A stretch of 64,000 nt of DNA, taken from contig NZ_CP154840.1 of the NCBI RefSeq assembly GCF_047301505.1, positions 3,596,001-3,660,000 of the forward strand, written 5' to 3'. A program made the translations under genes and the position numbers. Positions 1 to 8,237 of this stretch are shown here, in pieces. The notes beneath the pieces are model-generated. The model did not search any database. It saw only the letters and a program-made list of their open reading frames with translations, and had not been told where the DNA came from. Each line of letters starts with the position of its first letter. Position 1 is the stretch's first letter. The DNA is from Lysinibacillus_B sp031181585. Its GTDB lineage: Bacteria; Bacillota; Bacilli; Bacillales_A; Planococcaceae.

Positions 1-71
1 TTAATCAGACATAGGTAGGTGTTACTTTATTATTTTACTACAAACTAACCTTTTCCTTTAACATATCCTAA

Positions 72-107
72 AAAAAGAAAGCAGCTAGTAGCCACTCTCT
101 TTTCATA
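72..107 (-). terminator. weak terminator-like hairpin after PIN-like gene
   Basis: An imperfect hairpin (GGCT/AGCT core) followed on the minus strand by a run of Ts lies just past the stop of the PIN-like gene. The stem is imperfect, so this is a tentative end for the three-gene XRE/ImmA/PIN unit. Confidence 0.3.
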
Positions 108-108
108 A

Positions 109-966
109 TTAAAATTCAATATGATATTTGTCTATCGAATCTACAAGTTTTATAAACTCATTTGTATCCAAAACTCCTTTATATCTATGAGAGGTTCTGT
201 CATCTAATAGCTCAGTATATATAACAGTCCTTGGATTAGAGCGTATTGACAAAATGTCACTGGATTGAATCCTTCCATCCTTACAAGCCTCTGCAATTAA
301 TATATCTGTCGTTTTGAAAGTTATAGGGATTTTAACATTGTTTGTTAACTCCATTTTCCCCAAATTGTCCATGATACTTTCTTTGATAGTTAAGCTTCCC
401 TTATCACTTGAAAAAATGGTAATTCTACCTATCTTTGAAGAATAGTGATGGACCAATAAGTACGCTAAAACTAGAATAGATGTTTCTCCCGCATTTTTTC
501 TAAGTTCAATTGTTTCTCCACCTGGTCCAGTTGTTTCATTGATTTCAAAAGCATTGTCGCAAAAATCAGCAATCCAATTTTCAGGAAGATCTTGCTCCCT
601 AGCGTAGTAACTTTTAAATTCGCCTATCTTTTTTCTTGCTTTTGTAATGGAGGAAGTAGCGTAATCAAATAGTCTCATCAAACGATAATCTTGATAATCT
701 ACCAATCTAGTATAGTCTTCTTCTTCAGATAGAATGTAAGATGGTTTTGGAATGCTAGCTAAGTACTGAAGCCGACTATCACTGTGAGCTATTTCACTAT
801 GTACCCATTCTGGAGTCAGAATTATGTCATAGTTATCGAATATCGTATTTGCTGGAAAAAATGTTTTATTTTGAATGCAAAACTCTAAGTTATTATTGTC
901 GATAATTAGAATACGAAGGTTATTCCCCCTTTGAATCCCCTCGTTTAATTCCTCATATTGCCCCAC
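109..966 (-). CDS. PIN-like nuclease-type protein, third gene of an XRE/ImmA/PIN module
   Basis: A 285-aa protein starting at GTG. It shows the sparse acidic pattern of PIN-fold nucleases: D23 after a hydrophobic strand (ILIIDNNN), E58 (TPEWVHSEI), E161 (NAGETSILV) and D188 at the end of a strand (ITIFSSDKG). PIN domains are metal-dependent ribonucleases and common toxins; activity here is inferred from these residues only. The start overlaps the end of the upstream ImmA/IrrE gene by 14 nt, so the two are probably translationally coupled. The N-terminal start is weakly supported because no strong Shine-Dalgarno precedes the GTG. An XRE regulator, a DUF955 peptidase and a PIN-like protein in a row recall toxin-antitoxin or stress modules. 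A DUF4411-like PIN family is one possible match. Confidence 0.6.
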   Translation of the reverse strand: MGQYEELNEGIQRGNNLRILIIDNNNLEFCIQNKTFFPANTIFDNYDIILTPEWVHSEIAHSDSRLQYLASIPKPSYILSEEEDYTRLVDYQDYRLMRLFDYATSSITKARKKIGEFKSYYAREQDLPENWIADFCDNAFEINETTGPGGETIELRKNAGETSILVLAYLLVHHYSSKIGRITIFSSDKGSLTIKESIMDNLGKMELTNNVKIPITFKTTDILIAEACKDGRIQSSDILSIRSNPRTVIYTELLDDRTSHRYKGVLDTNEFIKLVDSIDKYHIEF

Positions 967-1762
967 TTTCTATTTTTCCTTTCACAACAAGAAACTTCTC
1001 TTCTAGTTCGTCTACGAATATCTTTGTTTCGGAATATGCTCGATCGTCTGGGGATTCCTTACTTTTCTCATCAACTAGATTTTTTAACTTTCCTAAATCT
1101 ACAATAAGAGATGGCTCAACCAAAGTTTCATCTAAAGATAGATGCTTAAAGATGGTTATCCATTCTTGTCTTGTTAATGATTTGTCGAAGTTTTTCTTTA
1201 TCTCATCCTGAAGCTCCGTATTCCTATACTTAATAGCCAGTTCATACAACTGTATTAGAACTGCTTTATAAGGAGCTTTAAAAGCATCCATGCACCGTGC
1301 AATTCGATGAATAAAATTTGTCTCTATTTCATCAATATCGAAATAAAAAGTATATAATTCCTGCCCCATCAACATTTGACTAGCAAAATAATCTGCTTTT
1401 CTTTCTGTCAAGTCGAACTCTGTAGATATGTCGTGAGAAGCTGACAGAGAATCCGTTTCAGTTAGATGGTAAATTTCATGCCAATAGATAAAGTATTGAT
1501 ATAAACGTGGCTGGGCTGTATTGATAACAGGGACCTTGAATCCATTAGGCAGTTCTTTAATAGCTCCTCCCCAATCAACATCCGGAATAGGAATTTGTAT
1601 TAAATAATGATCCTCCAGAATTTGTATAGCTCTCTTCTCTGGAGACATTTTACGGTATTTAGATAAGAGAGGATCAATTGATTGTATGTGACTAGTTATT
1701 TCTCTACTAATGCTTTTATTTGCTTCTACGGTTTTATCTAAATTCTCACCAGTTATTCTCAA
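953..1762 (-). CDS. ImmA/IrrE family (DUF955/COG2856) zinc metallopeptidase
   Basis: A 269-aa protein with the zinc-peptidase motif HEIYH at residues 95-99 and a downstream glutamate in TERKADYFA (E120 or nearby) as a likely third ligand. ImmA/IrrE proteins are cytosolic proteases that cleave HTH repressors and so switch mobile elements or stress operons. It starts at TTG with AAGGAG nine bases upstream. It follows the XRE gene by 6 bp and overlaps the PIN-like gene by 14 nt, so the three form one operon. The natural inference is that this protease cuts the XRE protein encoded next door and derepresses the unit. The target is not shown by the sequence. Confidence 0.85.
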   Translation of the reverse strand: MRITGENLDKTVEANKSISREITSHIQSIDPLLSKYRKMSPEKRAIQILEDHYLIQIPIPDVDWGGAIKELPNGFKVPVINTAQPRLYQYFIYWHEIYHLTETDSLSASHDISTEFDLTERKADYFASQMLMGQELYTFYFDIDEIETNFIHRIARCMDAFKAPYKAVLIQLYELAIKYRNTELQDEIKKNFDKSLTRQEWITIFKHLSLDETLVEPSLIVDLGKLKNLVDEKSKESPDDRAYSETKIFVDELEEKFLVVKGKIESGAI

Positions 1763-1768
1763 TTTTTA

Positions 1769-2140
1769 TTACTCCTTTATATAAAGAGCTGCGACTGTCA
1801 GCAATTCATCTAAATCGTTTAATAAGCTTTGTGCTTCTTTGCTTCTTTCAGGTGATGAAAAAGCATGATCTGAGTACTGAGTTGTTGGCATTTGCCATTT
1901 TTCTGCTGTGTCAAACGCGGTTTCTAGGAAAAACTCTATAGGAACATTTAATGCATCCGTTATTTTTTTCATTTGTTCTTTATATGTGTTAGGATTAGGG
2001 CTATTTCCTTCGAAAATTTGATTCAAAGTAGGCCTAGAAATTTCCGCCATTTTAGCAAACGAAGATTTTGTGTAACCTTTTAGACGAAGAAAAGCTAATA
2101 AATTTTTTCCGATTGTTTGTTGATTGTTGAATAATTTCAT
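1769..2140 (-). CDS. XRE-family HTH regulator/antitoxin of the XRE-ImmA-PIN unit
   Basis: A 123-aa protein with an N-terminal helix-turn-helix (about residues 12-65, including AKMAEISRPTLNQIFEG) and a short C-terminal extension of unknown fold. It is the first gene of the operon, with a good Shine-Dalgarno (GGAGGTG) upstream of ATG. An 8-bp inverted repeat 40 bp upstream is a plausible autoregulatory operator. XRE proteins paired with ImmA/IrrE peptidases are usually repressors destroyed by the peptidase; that role is inferred here from context. Confidence 0.85.
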   Translation of the reverse strand: MKLFNNQQTIGKNLLAFLRLKGYTKSSFAKMAEISRPTLNQIFEGNSPNPNTYKEQMKKITDALNVPIEFFLETAFDTAEKWQMPTTQYSDHAFSSPERSKEAQSLLNDLDELLTVAALYIKE

Positions 2141-2179
2141 TTAAAACACCTCCGTATATAAATTTAAGGGTTGCTCTGC

Positions 2180-2213
2180 TTACATTATACACTAATATCA
2201 CACACTAATGTAA
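2180..2213 (-). promoter_or_regulatory. candidate operator of the XRE-ImmA-PIN operon
   Basis: A perfect 8-bp inverted repeat, TTACATTA and TAATGTAA, separated by 18 bp. The spacer also contains ACACTAAT, which recurs across the right arm as a direct repeat. It sits 40-73 bp upstream of the XRE start codon, where an autorepressor would bind. Confidence 0.45.
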
Positions 2214-2759
2214 AAATAAATTTTACAACTTGTAAAAATATTGTACCCTTTTTGACAAGTAATTATTCAGTTTAATTTAAAAAGCTTAAGTTAGAATTGT
2301 TATGTTTTATTTATTCGCTTGAAATTACCTCTTGTAAGCATGTGCGATAGTTAAGTTTATTTTATAATTATTTGAGTTTGAGTAAACTTTAATCTTTAAT
2401 AGCTATGTTAAAAGTAGAGGTTGACCTAAAAATACACATAAAAAATGAGCTGGAAAATGTATCTCCAAACCGCTCCTACTTTAATATTTAGACATTAATT
2501 TTTGGATAAAGTTTCAACTCCTTATTTTACTAAACTGACCCGTTAGTTTAAGTGTAATCCTTCACAATCTCAATTGAGTATAAAAATACGTTTTTACTTT
2601 CCTCAACAATCTGGCCCAATTGCTGAATATCGTTATTAAACTAAAGCCAGATTTAGCTCAATAAGAAGTCCAACGGATTGGTTTTTTATTTGAAGAATGT
2701 AAAGAGAATAAGCGATAAACCAAATAAATCAGCATTTGCAAATCAAAGCTGCTTCTTAC
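2214..2759. other. AT-rich intergenic stretch, no gene seen
   Basis: About 550 bp without a credible reading frame. It contains GTTAGTTTAAGT at about 2552 and CAACAATCTGGCCC at about 2605. Related words recur at about 5190 and 35538, suggesting fragments of a dispersed Bacillales repeat. Confidence 0.4.
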
Positions 2760-3203
2760 CTAACAGTCTTTATTAAATAAATCTTTGTTGTGCATATATA
2801 ACTTATAAAGATAGTTATAAAAGACTTCTGTGCTTTTTAATTGAAGATTAAAGTAACCAGTACCACCTTCGCAATTCTTAAGTAAATAAGAAAAACCCTC
2901 TAAACCAAGTGCATGAAGCGGATATTGATTTAATCGCATAATATCCTCTTTTCCCTTTATTCGATAGAGATGTCTTTTATCTGTAACACGAAGTTCTTGA
3001 TTCTCTAGTAATCTGAAACGGTCATAACATTTCTCAAGATTATAAAACTTAAGATGATTATAATGAATAATTATTTTTCGACTACCTAGATTCAACGGAA
3101 GATAATAATCTTTTTTATAAGAATGCTTCTTTTTTAGTATTTCTGGATTATCAAACGCATATTTTTCCAATAATTCTTTGCCTTTCTCAACAGGCTCCAT
3201 CAT
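2760..3203 (-). CDS. hypothetical basic cytosolic protein
   Basis: A 147-aa protein, rich in Lys, Tyr and Leu, with no signal peptide or membrane segment and no family I recognise. A strong Shine-Dalgarno (AGGAGTG, 7 bp spacer) precedes two consecutive ATG codons, which supports a real gene. It stands alone on the minus strand between the XRE/ImmA/PIN unit and a broken gene, inside the AT-rich element. Cargo of unknown role. Confidence 0.55.
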   Translation of the reverse strand: MMEPVEKGKELLEKYAFDNPEILKKKHSYKKDYYLPLNLGSRKIIIHYNHLKFYNLEKCYDRFRLLENQELRVTDKRHLYRIKGKEDIMRLNQYPLHALGLEGFSYLLKNCEGGTGYFNLQLKSTEVFYNYLYKLYMHNKDLFNKDC

Positions 3204-3271
3204 AGATTTTCACTCCTACTTTATAGCGACAACAAAAACAGTACTTTTTTATTCACTAAAATAACCTTTAT

Positions 3272-3612
3272 TTAAACAAGGAATGACTTCGGTTTAATAT
3301 TTTCTTTGGTAAACTCCCATGCGTCCCCCATTGGTTTGAGTACTTCATATTTTTGACCTATCCATTCGTCAAAACAGTAATGTCATTAGTATTATGTATT
3401 TCTTTATATTGATTGTTCGCAACATGGAGATAGCTTTTATATATATGAACTTTAAACTCTTCATGTAAAATACTATAACCACTTATTAAATCTTTGTCCC
3501 ATTCCTGAAGAAATACTTCCATATCCACTACGCCAGGTAACTCTTTATATCCCGATAAAGAATCATTATATGTATCTAAAATTCCTTATCTTGTTACGAT
3601 GAATTCCTTCAT
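3272..3612 (-). pseudogene. frameshifted and nonsense-interrupted small gene
   Basis: Translating the minus strand from ATG at 3612 (with AGGGG upstream) gives MKEFIVTR followed by an in-frame stop. The same frame then stays open for about 70 codons (GILDTYNDSLSGYKELPG onward), ends in TVLTNG-stop, and continues in a second frame as FDEWIGQKYEVLKPMGDAWE to a stop at 3272. One nonsense change and one frameshift would restore a protein of about 113 aa. I do not recognise the family; the small acidic/aromatic product might be an immunity-type protein. Confidence 0.5.
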
Positions 3613-3761
3613 ATGCAATACCCCTATCTAAAGTTTTATATCTATTACAACAATTTAAGTATGAATATATTTCAGTTATATGTAAATAAATAAAATGAAT
3701 AAAAGACCTACTCGCTCAAGTTATCAAAACCTAATTTTAAAAAAGATAGAAAAATTAAAGC

Positions 3762-3795
3762 GTTCTACATATTAGTCATATCTGATATGTAGAAC
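3762..3795. terminator. perfect 11-bp hairpin
   Basis: GTTCTACATAT and ATATGTAGAAC are separated by 12 bp and followed on the plus strand by a T-rich stretch. It lies between the synthetase gene and the broken gene and may be a terminator or a decayed repeat end. Confidence 0.45.
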
Positions 3796-3874
3796 CCTTT
3801 CTCTTTTTACTAAAGCGCCAGATTACCGAATATAGACTGTTCTATAACTCAAAAGTGGTAACGCATTATAGAAA

Positions 3875-3903
3875 TAAAAAAAAGCCGAATTAAATTCGAC
3901 TTG
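3875..3903 (-). terminator. rho-independent terminator of the RelA/SpoT-like gene
   Basis: Minus strand reads AAGTCGAATTTAATTCGGCTT followed by eight Ts, 50 bp after the stop codon. Short GC-poor stem but the classic arrangement. Confidence 0.7.
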
Positions 3904-3954
3904 TTGTTGAACTAAAGCACCCTTTATTCGAAACATAATACTCTTGAATATTAT

Positions 3955-5016
3955 TTATCCCTGGTACTTCGGATTAAATTTCATTGCAGGAATCGTTGCG
4001 CTTTTTGGATTACCAAATCCTAACTCACTATCCAATACCTCATCTGTAAAAACTTCTGGAAAATTCGCAATTAACAATAATGTTATTATTCCATTTCGGT
4101 CTGTCGAACAACCCTTGGGAACAATTTTTCCAAAAGTGTGTTCATAAAAATCCTTAAGATATTCTTCTCCCCAGCCGAATGACTTCTCTAATAATTCATT
4201 AAGCTCATTTATTGTATTAATTCCAACTTTAATACACATTTCAACATCACGTGAGATCATCCCGATCGGACCAATCTTTACATTTAAAGATTCTATAAAA
4301 TTAGCCCACTCATTAACCACTCTGGATTCTTCTAAATATACTTTAAGTGAATCTAGGTTTAATTCAGTTATTCCATCACTTGAAATTTGGTGCTTATACT
4401 CAATCGATAGATCCTCTGTTTTAAGAATTAAACTGTTTAGTTCTTCATCCGCAAGTTCAAACATGGCACTGAGTCGAAATAATCGCCTTCTTAAAACAGT
4501 AGGCACATCGATCTGATTCTTATAATCAAGAGAGTGTGAAATAACTGCCCATGCATGCTGTAAAACTGTCCGCACTTGAATTTCCGCCCAAAAATCTTTT
4601 AAATCCGCCCATTCAGGTAAACAAGTTCTCGCATCGTTTAACTTAACAATATAATGCTGTGAAAGATAGCCAAACTGATCTGGGCTTAATAAATCGGATT
4701 TATTAATAGATTTATCTTTATCAATAATAAATTGATCAGTAATAATCTTAGCAACTTCGTCAACATCATTAACAGAATTAACAATTAATCTTATTCCAGA
4801 TAAATCTGTAATTTCATCCAATGGATTTTCATAGGATTTATTAGGTCTATTAACCTTACCTAAAAAACTATCTATTTCTTTAGTACGACTTTCAATAGTT
4901 ACTTTTATTCCTTTAGTTTTTAATAATTCCTCAAGTAAGGTCCTTAATCTATTTGTTAAAGATTCGTACTTAAACCTTTGCTCTCTGTACTTTTTTTCCC
5001 ATTCCCTTATTTCCAT
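3955..5016 (-). CDS. RelA/SpoT-domain (p)ppGpp synthetase-like protein, possible toxSAS or CapRel-type effector
   Basis: A 353-aa protein with a synthetase domain at about residues 35-165: SRTK (R44, K46), DLSGIRLIV (D71, R76), GYLSQHY (116-122), EIQVRT (E145-T150) and LQHAWAVISH. No HD hydrolase domain is present, so it could make but not degrade alarmone. The C-terminal 185 residues are not a TGS/ACT tail. The length is close to fused toxin-antitoxin CapRel proteins, and solitary SAS proteins on mobile elements are often growth-arrest toxins; this role is inferred. ATG at 5016 is chosen because GGAG lies 8 bp upstream. Another in-frame ATG at 5022 lies too close to that site, and the frame is open to 5070. 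It is followed by a good terminator and is monocistronic. Confidence 0.85.
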   Translation of the reverse strand: MEIREWEKKYREQRFKYESLTNRLRTLLEELLKTKGIKVTIESRTKEIDSFLGKVNRPNKSYENPLDEITDLSGIRLIVNSVNDVDEVAKIITDQFIIDKDKSINKSDLLSPDQFGYLSQHYIVKLNDARTCLPEWADLKDFWAEIQVRTVLQHAWAVISHSLDYKNQIDVPTVLRRRLFRLSAMFELADEELNSLILKTEDLSIEYKHQISSDGITELNLDSLKVYLEESRVVNEWANFIESLNVKIGPIGMISRDVEMCIKVGINTINELNELLEKSFGWGEEYLKDFYEHTFGKIVPKGCSTDRNGIITLLLIANFPEVFTDEVLDSELGFGNPKSATIPAMKFNPKYQG

Positions 5017-5329
5017 TTTCATCTCTCCACTAGCCGTTAATAGTTTTAAATCCATAAGTAAAAAATACAAAAGAATTATCTTAATTATACCTTAAAACGG
5101 AAATGCATCGGAAAGATTTATATAAATTTAAGAGGATTTTATTATAGTACTAATCATTGATATGGTTGCTGTTTGATTATTCATCTAACCCACGCTGTTA
5201 GTTTAAGTACATTGCTTCACACACTCCCTTAACTTAAACACGTTTCCCCAAATATGTTGTTCAATTAAATGGCCTGTTTGTGAGATAATAAAAATTTCTG
5301 CATATCAGTACAGGGGTTTTATTAGTTTC
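5017..5329. other. intergenic region between resolvase and synthetase genes
   Basis: About 310 bp with no gene apparent. It carries GTTAGTTTAAGT near 5190 and CTTCACA near 5211, words shared with 2550-2575, so part of this spacer looks like a copy of the same short dispersed sequence. Confidence 0.35.
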
Positions 5330-5983
5330 TCAAAAATGCATTAGACTGATATCTCTTTTCAACTCATACTGATTAATAATCTTGTAAAAAGTACTTTTTT
5401 TCAACTGCAAAATCTTCGCAAACTCAACGCCCGTTATTTTTTTACTCTTCCATATCCCATAATTAGCACTTAAATTTTGCAGCTGTGTAGGGCTTAGATT
5501 ATCTAGATTGAACTGTGGGCGCCCTAGGTGTTTTCCCTTGGCTTTTGCAGCTGCAATACCCTCTTTTTGACGCTGCAGTATCTTATTTCTTTCTTGTTCA
5601 GCAACGTAGGCTAATAAAGATAGGAATTGATCCTCCATCAACTTGCCGATATCATTCATTCCTTTAAACTTACGACTATCAAATAAAGTAGCATTTTCGA
5701 TTAATATAATATCAGCTTTAATATTACGTGTGATGTATTTCCATTCCTTTATTATTTCATCATAATTTCTGCCAAGTCGATCTAAAGCATCTATGTATAT
5801 GAGGTCTCCAGCACGGAGCATATTTTTCATTGTTATATATTGTGGGCGATTAAAATCTTTACCACTCGCTTTATCAATAAAAATAAATCTTTCTGGAATA
5901 TTGAGCTCTAACATCTTCTTATATTGTCTGTCCGGATTTTGATCTCTATCTGATACTCTGACATATCCCATTACTTCACTCAT
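5330..5983 (-). CDS. serine recombinase (resolvase/invertase family)
   Basis: A 217-aa small serine recombinase. The N-terminal catalytic domain has the nucleophile at S11 (GYVRVS), the LDRLGRNYDEI arginine motif and AEQERNKILQRQKEGI helix E. LGRPQ starts the C-terminal DNA-binding segment, followed by a helix-turn-helix (GVEFAKILQLKKSTFYKII). Such enzymes resolve transposon or plasmid cointegrates or invert DNA. No transposase is seen beside it, so it may be a remnant of a separate transposable unit or serve the element as a resolvase. Start ATG is close to the expected family start. Confidence 0.9.
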   Translation of the reverse strand: MSEVMGYVRVSDRDQNPDRQYKKMLELNIPERFIFIDKASGKDFNRPQYITMKNMLRAGDLIYIDALDRLGRNYDEIIKEWKYITRNIKADIILIENATLFDSRKFKGMNDIGKLMEDQFLSLLAYVAEQERNKILQRQKEGIAAAKAKGKHLGRPQFNLDNLSPTQLQNLSANYGIWKSKKITGVEFAKILQLKKSTFYKIINQYELKRDISLMHF

Positions 5984-6132
5984 AGTTAATCACCCTCTAT
6001 AAATATTTTACATTTACCGAAAAAGAACTTATGTTCCTATATTTTATACTAAAAATATCTATATGTCAATTTATTACAATTTTATAAACTCTGTGATGTT
6101 CATTCTTTCTGTAAAGGTCTAACCAAATAAAA

Positions 6133-6172
6133 AAACGCCTGTAAATATTAAAACGTAATATTTACAGACGTT
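6133..6172 (-). terminator. strong hairpin terminator, minus direction
   Basis: CTGTAAATATTA pairs with TAATATTTACAG, with outer ACG/CGT pairing. Minus-strand reading gives a stem followed by a long T run (TTTTTTTATTT). It would stop transcripts coming from the kinase-helicase side before the resolvase gene. Confidence 0.65.
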
Positions 6173-6280
6173 TATTCAATTATTTAGCTCAGTTTATAAA
6201 GGTATACCTTTACAAATTATAAAATAGAATTAAATAATTTCTTTGTTTTTGCTGCTATGATTTAATTTACCTAACAACAG

Positions 6281-6440
6281 TTTGAAAAGAAGGAAGAGTT
6301 GATATTATATACAATGTAAATTCTGGCCATGTAGATCATTCTATGAGTGTCTGAGCAAAACAAGCATATGATTGGCACGCAAATTCTAGCTCAGACTAAG
6401 GATACCCATTAAAAGATGTTGCTGTCTATGGTTGGAGATA
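6281..6440 (+). pseudogene. short decayed coding remnant
   Basis: One plus-strand frame reads IYNVNSGHVDHSMSV, then stop, AKQAYDWHANSSSD, stop, GYPLKDVAVYGWR, stop. The DHS...WHAN...PL...YGWR spacing vaguely recalls the C-terminal half of amidase_6-type secreted hydrolases. Three stops make it non-functional. Weak call. Confidence 0.25.
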
Positions 6441-6450
6441 AATTAATACT

Positions 6451-6490
6451 AAAAAGCAGATTAAATCCCATTAGATTTAAACTGCTTTTT
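6451..6490 (-). terminator. terminator of the kinase-helicase/HEPN operon
   Basis: AAAAAGCAG and CTGCTTTTT flank a further TTAAATC/GATTTAA stem, 10 bp beyond the stop of the second gene. It can work in both directions. Confidence 0.75.
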
Positions 6491-6500
6491 CTATTTAAAA

Positions 6501-8237
6501 TCAATACATTTCTTGCAACTCAACTTTTATTATACTAATTTCTTCTTTAACACTTTTAATCAACTCCTTAATAATAATTGATTGTAAAATTAGGTACCCG
6601 TTATCTAAAAATTCAGGGAAGGTACCATTTAAATCTTGTTTAATAAAATCTAGATATATCTGAATTTGATTGTCATCCAAATGGCTATGTTGCACAGAAT
6701 TCCTATATACCCGAAGTCTATTCATCGCATTTTGTGCATGTGGAACTCGTTCTTTAAAATCATTAAAGAAATAACCTCTTCTATTTTCCTTATCTCCAAG
6801 TTCTTTAATAATTTCTCCAATACAACCGTATAACTGTGCAGTAAATGTAGTAAAATTGTTCAAATTATGTGCTAGCCCCATCTTTTCGAATATGTGTTCA
6901 TTATTACAACGATTGTTTATTAGCCAGCCCATTCCATAATAATCATTCATTAACAAATCTAAATCTTTAATCAACATTACTAGCTCTTTTATAGCTTTTT
7001 TAAGACTTTGTTTATTTAATAATTCTTCCTTAGCAAATACTCCTTCAGTAACTTCGGCTTCCTTAAATTCAGTAATTTTATAAACCTTTGTTTCCATACA
7101 TTTGCTATTTGTAACTAAATCTAAATTATAACAAGATGGTTTAACTATAAAGCCCTCACTTTTATTAATACATAAGGTTGGAAGTTGAAGCGATATAGAA
7201 TGATTCACATTTAAAAATTCTGTAGAACTTTTCAAGTTAATTATTTTATTTACTTGTTCTTTTTGATAAGTATTAGAATAGTTACCTGTAAAGGTTATAA
7301 TAACACTTGTCTTTGATTTTAATAGTTTACTTAGGGCATCTATCCACCCATCATTGGGAATAAAATAATCATTAATAGGCAGTATAAATTCCAATTGATT
7401 ATAATCCGATTCTAAAATGCTTACATCAAGTATATCCCAAAAATCAACCTCTGAAATTTCTACACCATGTAAAAAATCGAGAGAATATATTTCTTCTAGA
7501 AACTTTGAATCTGTAATAAAATATTTAATTCCTTGTAAATCACCTTGCTTTAATTTAAGTTCTAATGCTTCCAAATGGTAATCCAAATCATAAGCTAATA
7601 ATCGAATTTCTTTATCTGGTGATTCAAGTATAACAATGTATAGTTTATAAAATTCATCTGCTTTATTAACGACTTTCGAAATCTCCACTAAATTCCCATC
7701 GAATTCAGAATCTTCTTCCTTTTTTAATGATTTGAAAATAGCACGAACTTTAGTATAATCTACTAAATTTTGATCATTTTTAGATAAGAGAGGCTTTATA
7801 GTAAATAAGTTCATTTTGTTAGTATTTTTAGCTTTAATAAAACTACCACTTTTATGAATAGTACCTGTATACGAATTAATAGGTAAACTTACTTCAGTAA
7901 TTTCTAAATTTGAATACTTACTCTTATTAAGTGCTTCTCTTCCCTTTTCAGTAATTTTTCTTGTTTTAAAATCAATTAAATCTAATTGTATAAGCGTATA
8001 GTATGCAGATTGAACTAAATCTTTATCTAAAGCTAACATTTCTGAAATTTCTACTGTACTATAGTTTAAGTTTGACAATCTTAAAGTATATTCTTGTACA
8101 ATAGGTAATCCCTTTTCAATAGTAGCTAAGCACTTAGCGCTTTTTTTAAAAATAGGCATACCTATTTCAAAAATATTTATTACTCTATAATATGGGAATT
8201 CTCTCTTAACAGCATTATAAACTAGTGATTTACTCAT
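6501..8237 (-). CDS. winged-helix protein with C-terminal HEPN-like motif, partner of kinase-helicase
   Basis: A 578-aa protein with no exact family recognised. Residues about 40-110 look like a winged helix (STVEISEMLALDKDLVQSAY, then ITEKGREAL). The middle, about 230-390, has a Rossmann-like alternation. Around residue 350-380 the segment LQLPTLCINKSEGFIVKP is placed like a phospholipase D HxK strand but lacks the H and K, so any PLD active site is degenerate. The C-terminal helical region (about 415-578) contains RLRVYRNSVQH with R512-x4-H517, the signature spacing of HEPN ribonucleases. Its ATG overlaps the helicase stop (TAATG), so the pair is translationally coupled. Inferred effector of a defence system; the nuclease role rests mainly on the R-x4-H motif. 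Confidence 0.7.
   Translation of the reverse strand: MSKSLVYNAVKREFPYYRVINIFEIGMPIFKKSAKCLATIEKGLPIVQEYTLRLSNLNYSTVEISEMLALDKDLVQSAYYTLIQLDLIDFKTRKITEKGREALNKSKYSNLEITEVSLPINSYTGTIHKSGSFIKAKNTNKMNLFTIKPLLSKNDQNLVDYTKVRAIFKSLKKEEDSEFDGNLVEISKVVNKADEFYKLYIVILESPDKEIRLLAYDLDYHLEALELKLKQGDLQGIKYFITDSKFLEEIYSLDFLHGVEISEVDFWDILDVSILESDYNQLEFILPINDYFIPNDGWIDALSKLLKSKTSVIITFTGNYSNTYQKEQVNKIINLKSSTEFLNVNHSISLQLPTLCINKSEGFIVKPSCYNLDLVTNSKCMETKVYKITEFKEAEVTEGVFAKEELLNKQSLKKAIKELVMLIKDLDLLMNDYYGMGWLINNRCNNEHIFEKMGLAHNLNNFTTFTAQLYGCIGEIIKELGDKENRRGYFFNDFKERVPHAQNAMNRLRVYRNSVQHSHLDDNQIQIYLDFIKQDLNGTFPEFLDNGYLILQSIIIKELIKSVKEEISIIKVELQEMY

Noticed and set aside
5330..5983. Complete transposon with this resolvase
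   Set aside because: No transposase or terminal inverted repeats could be found around it.
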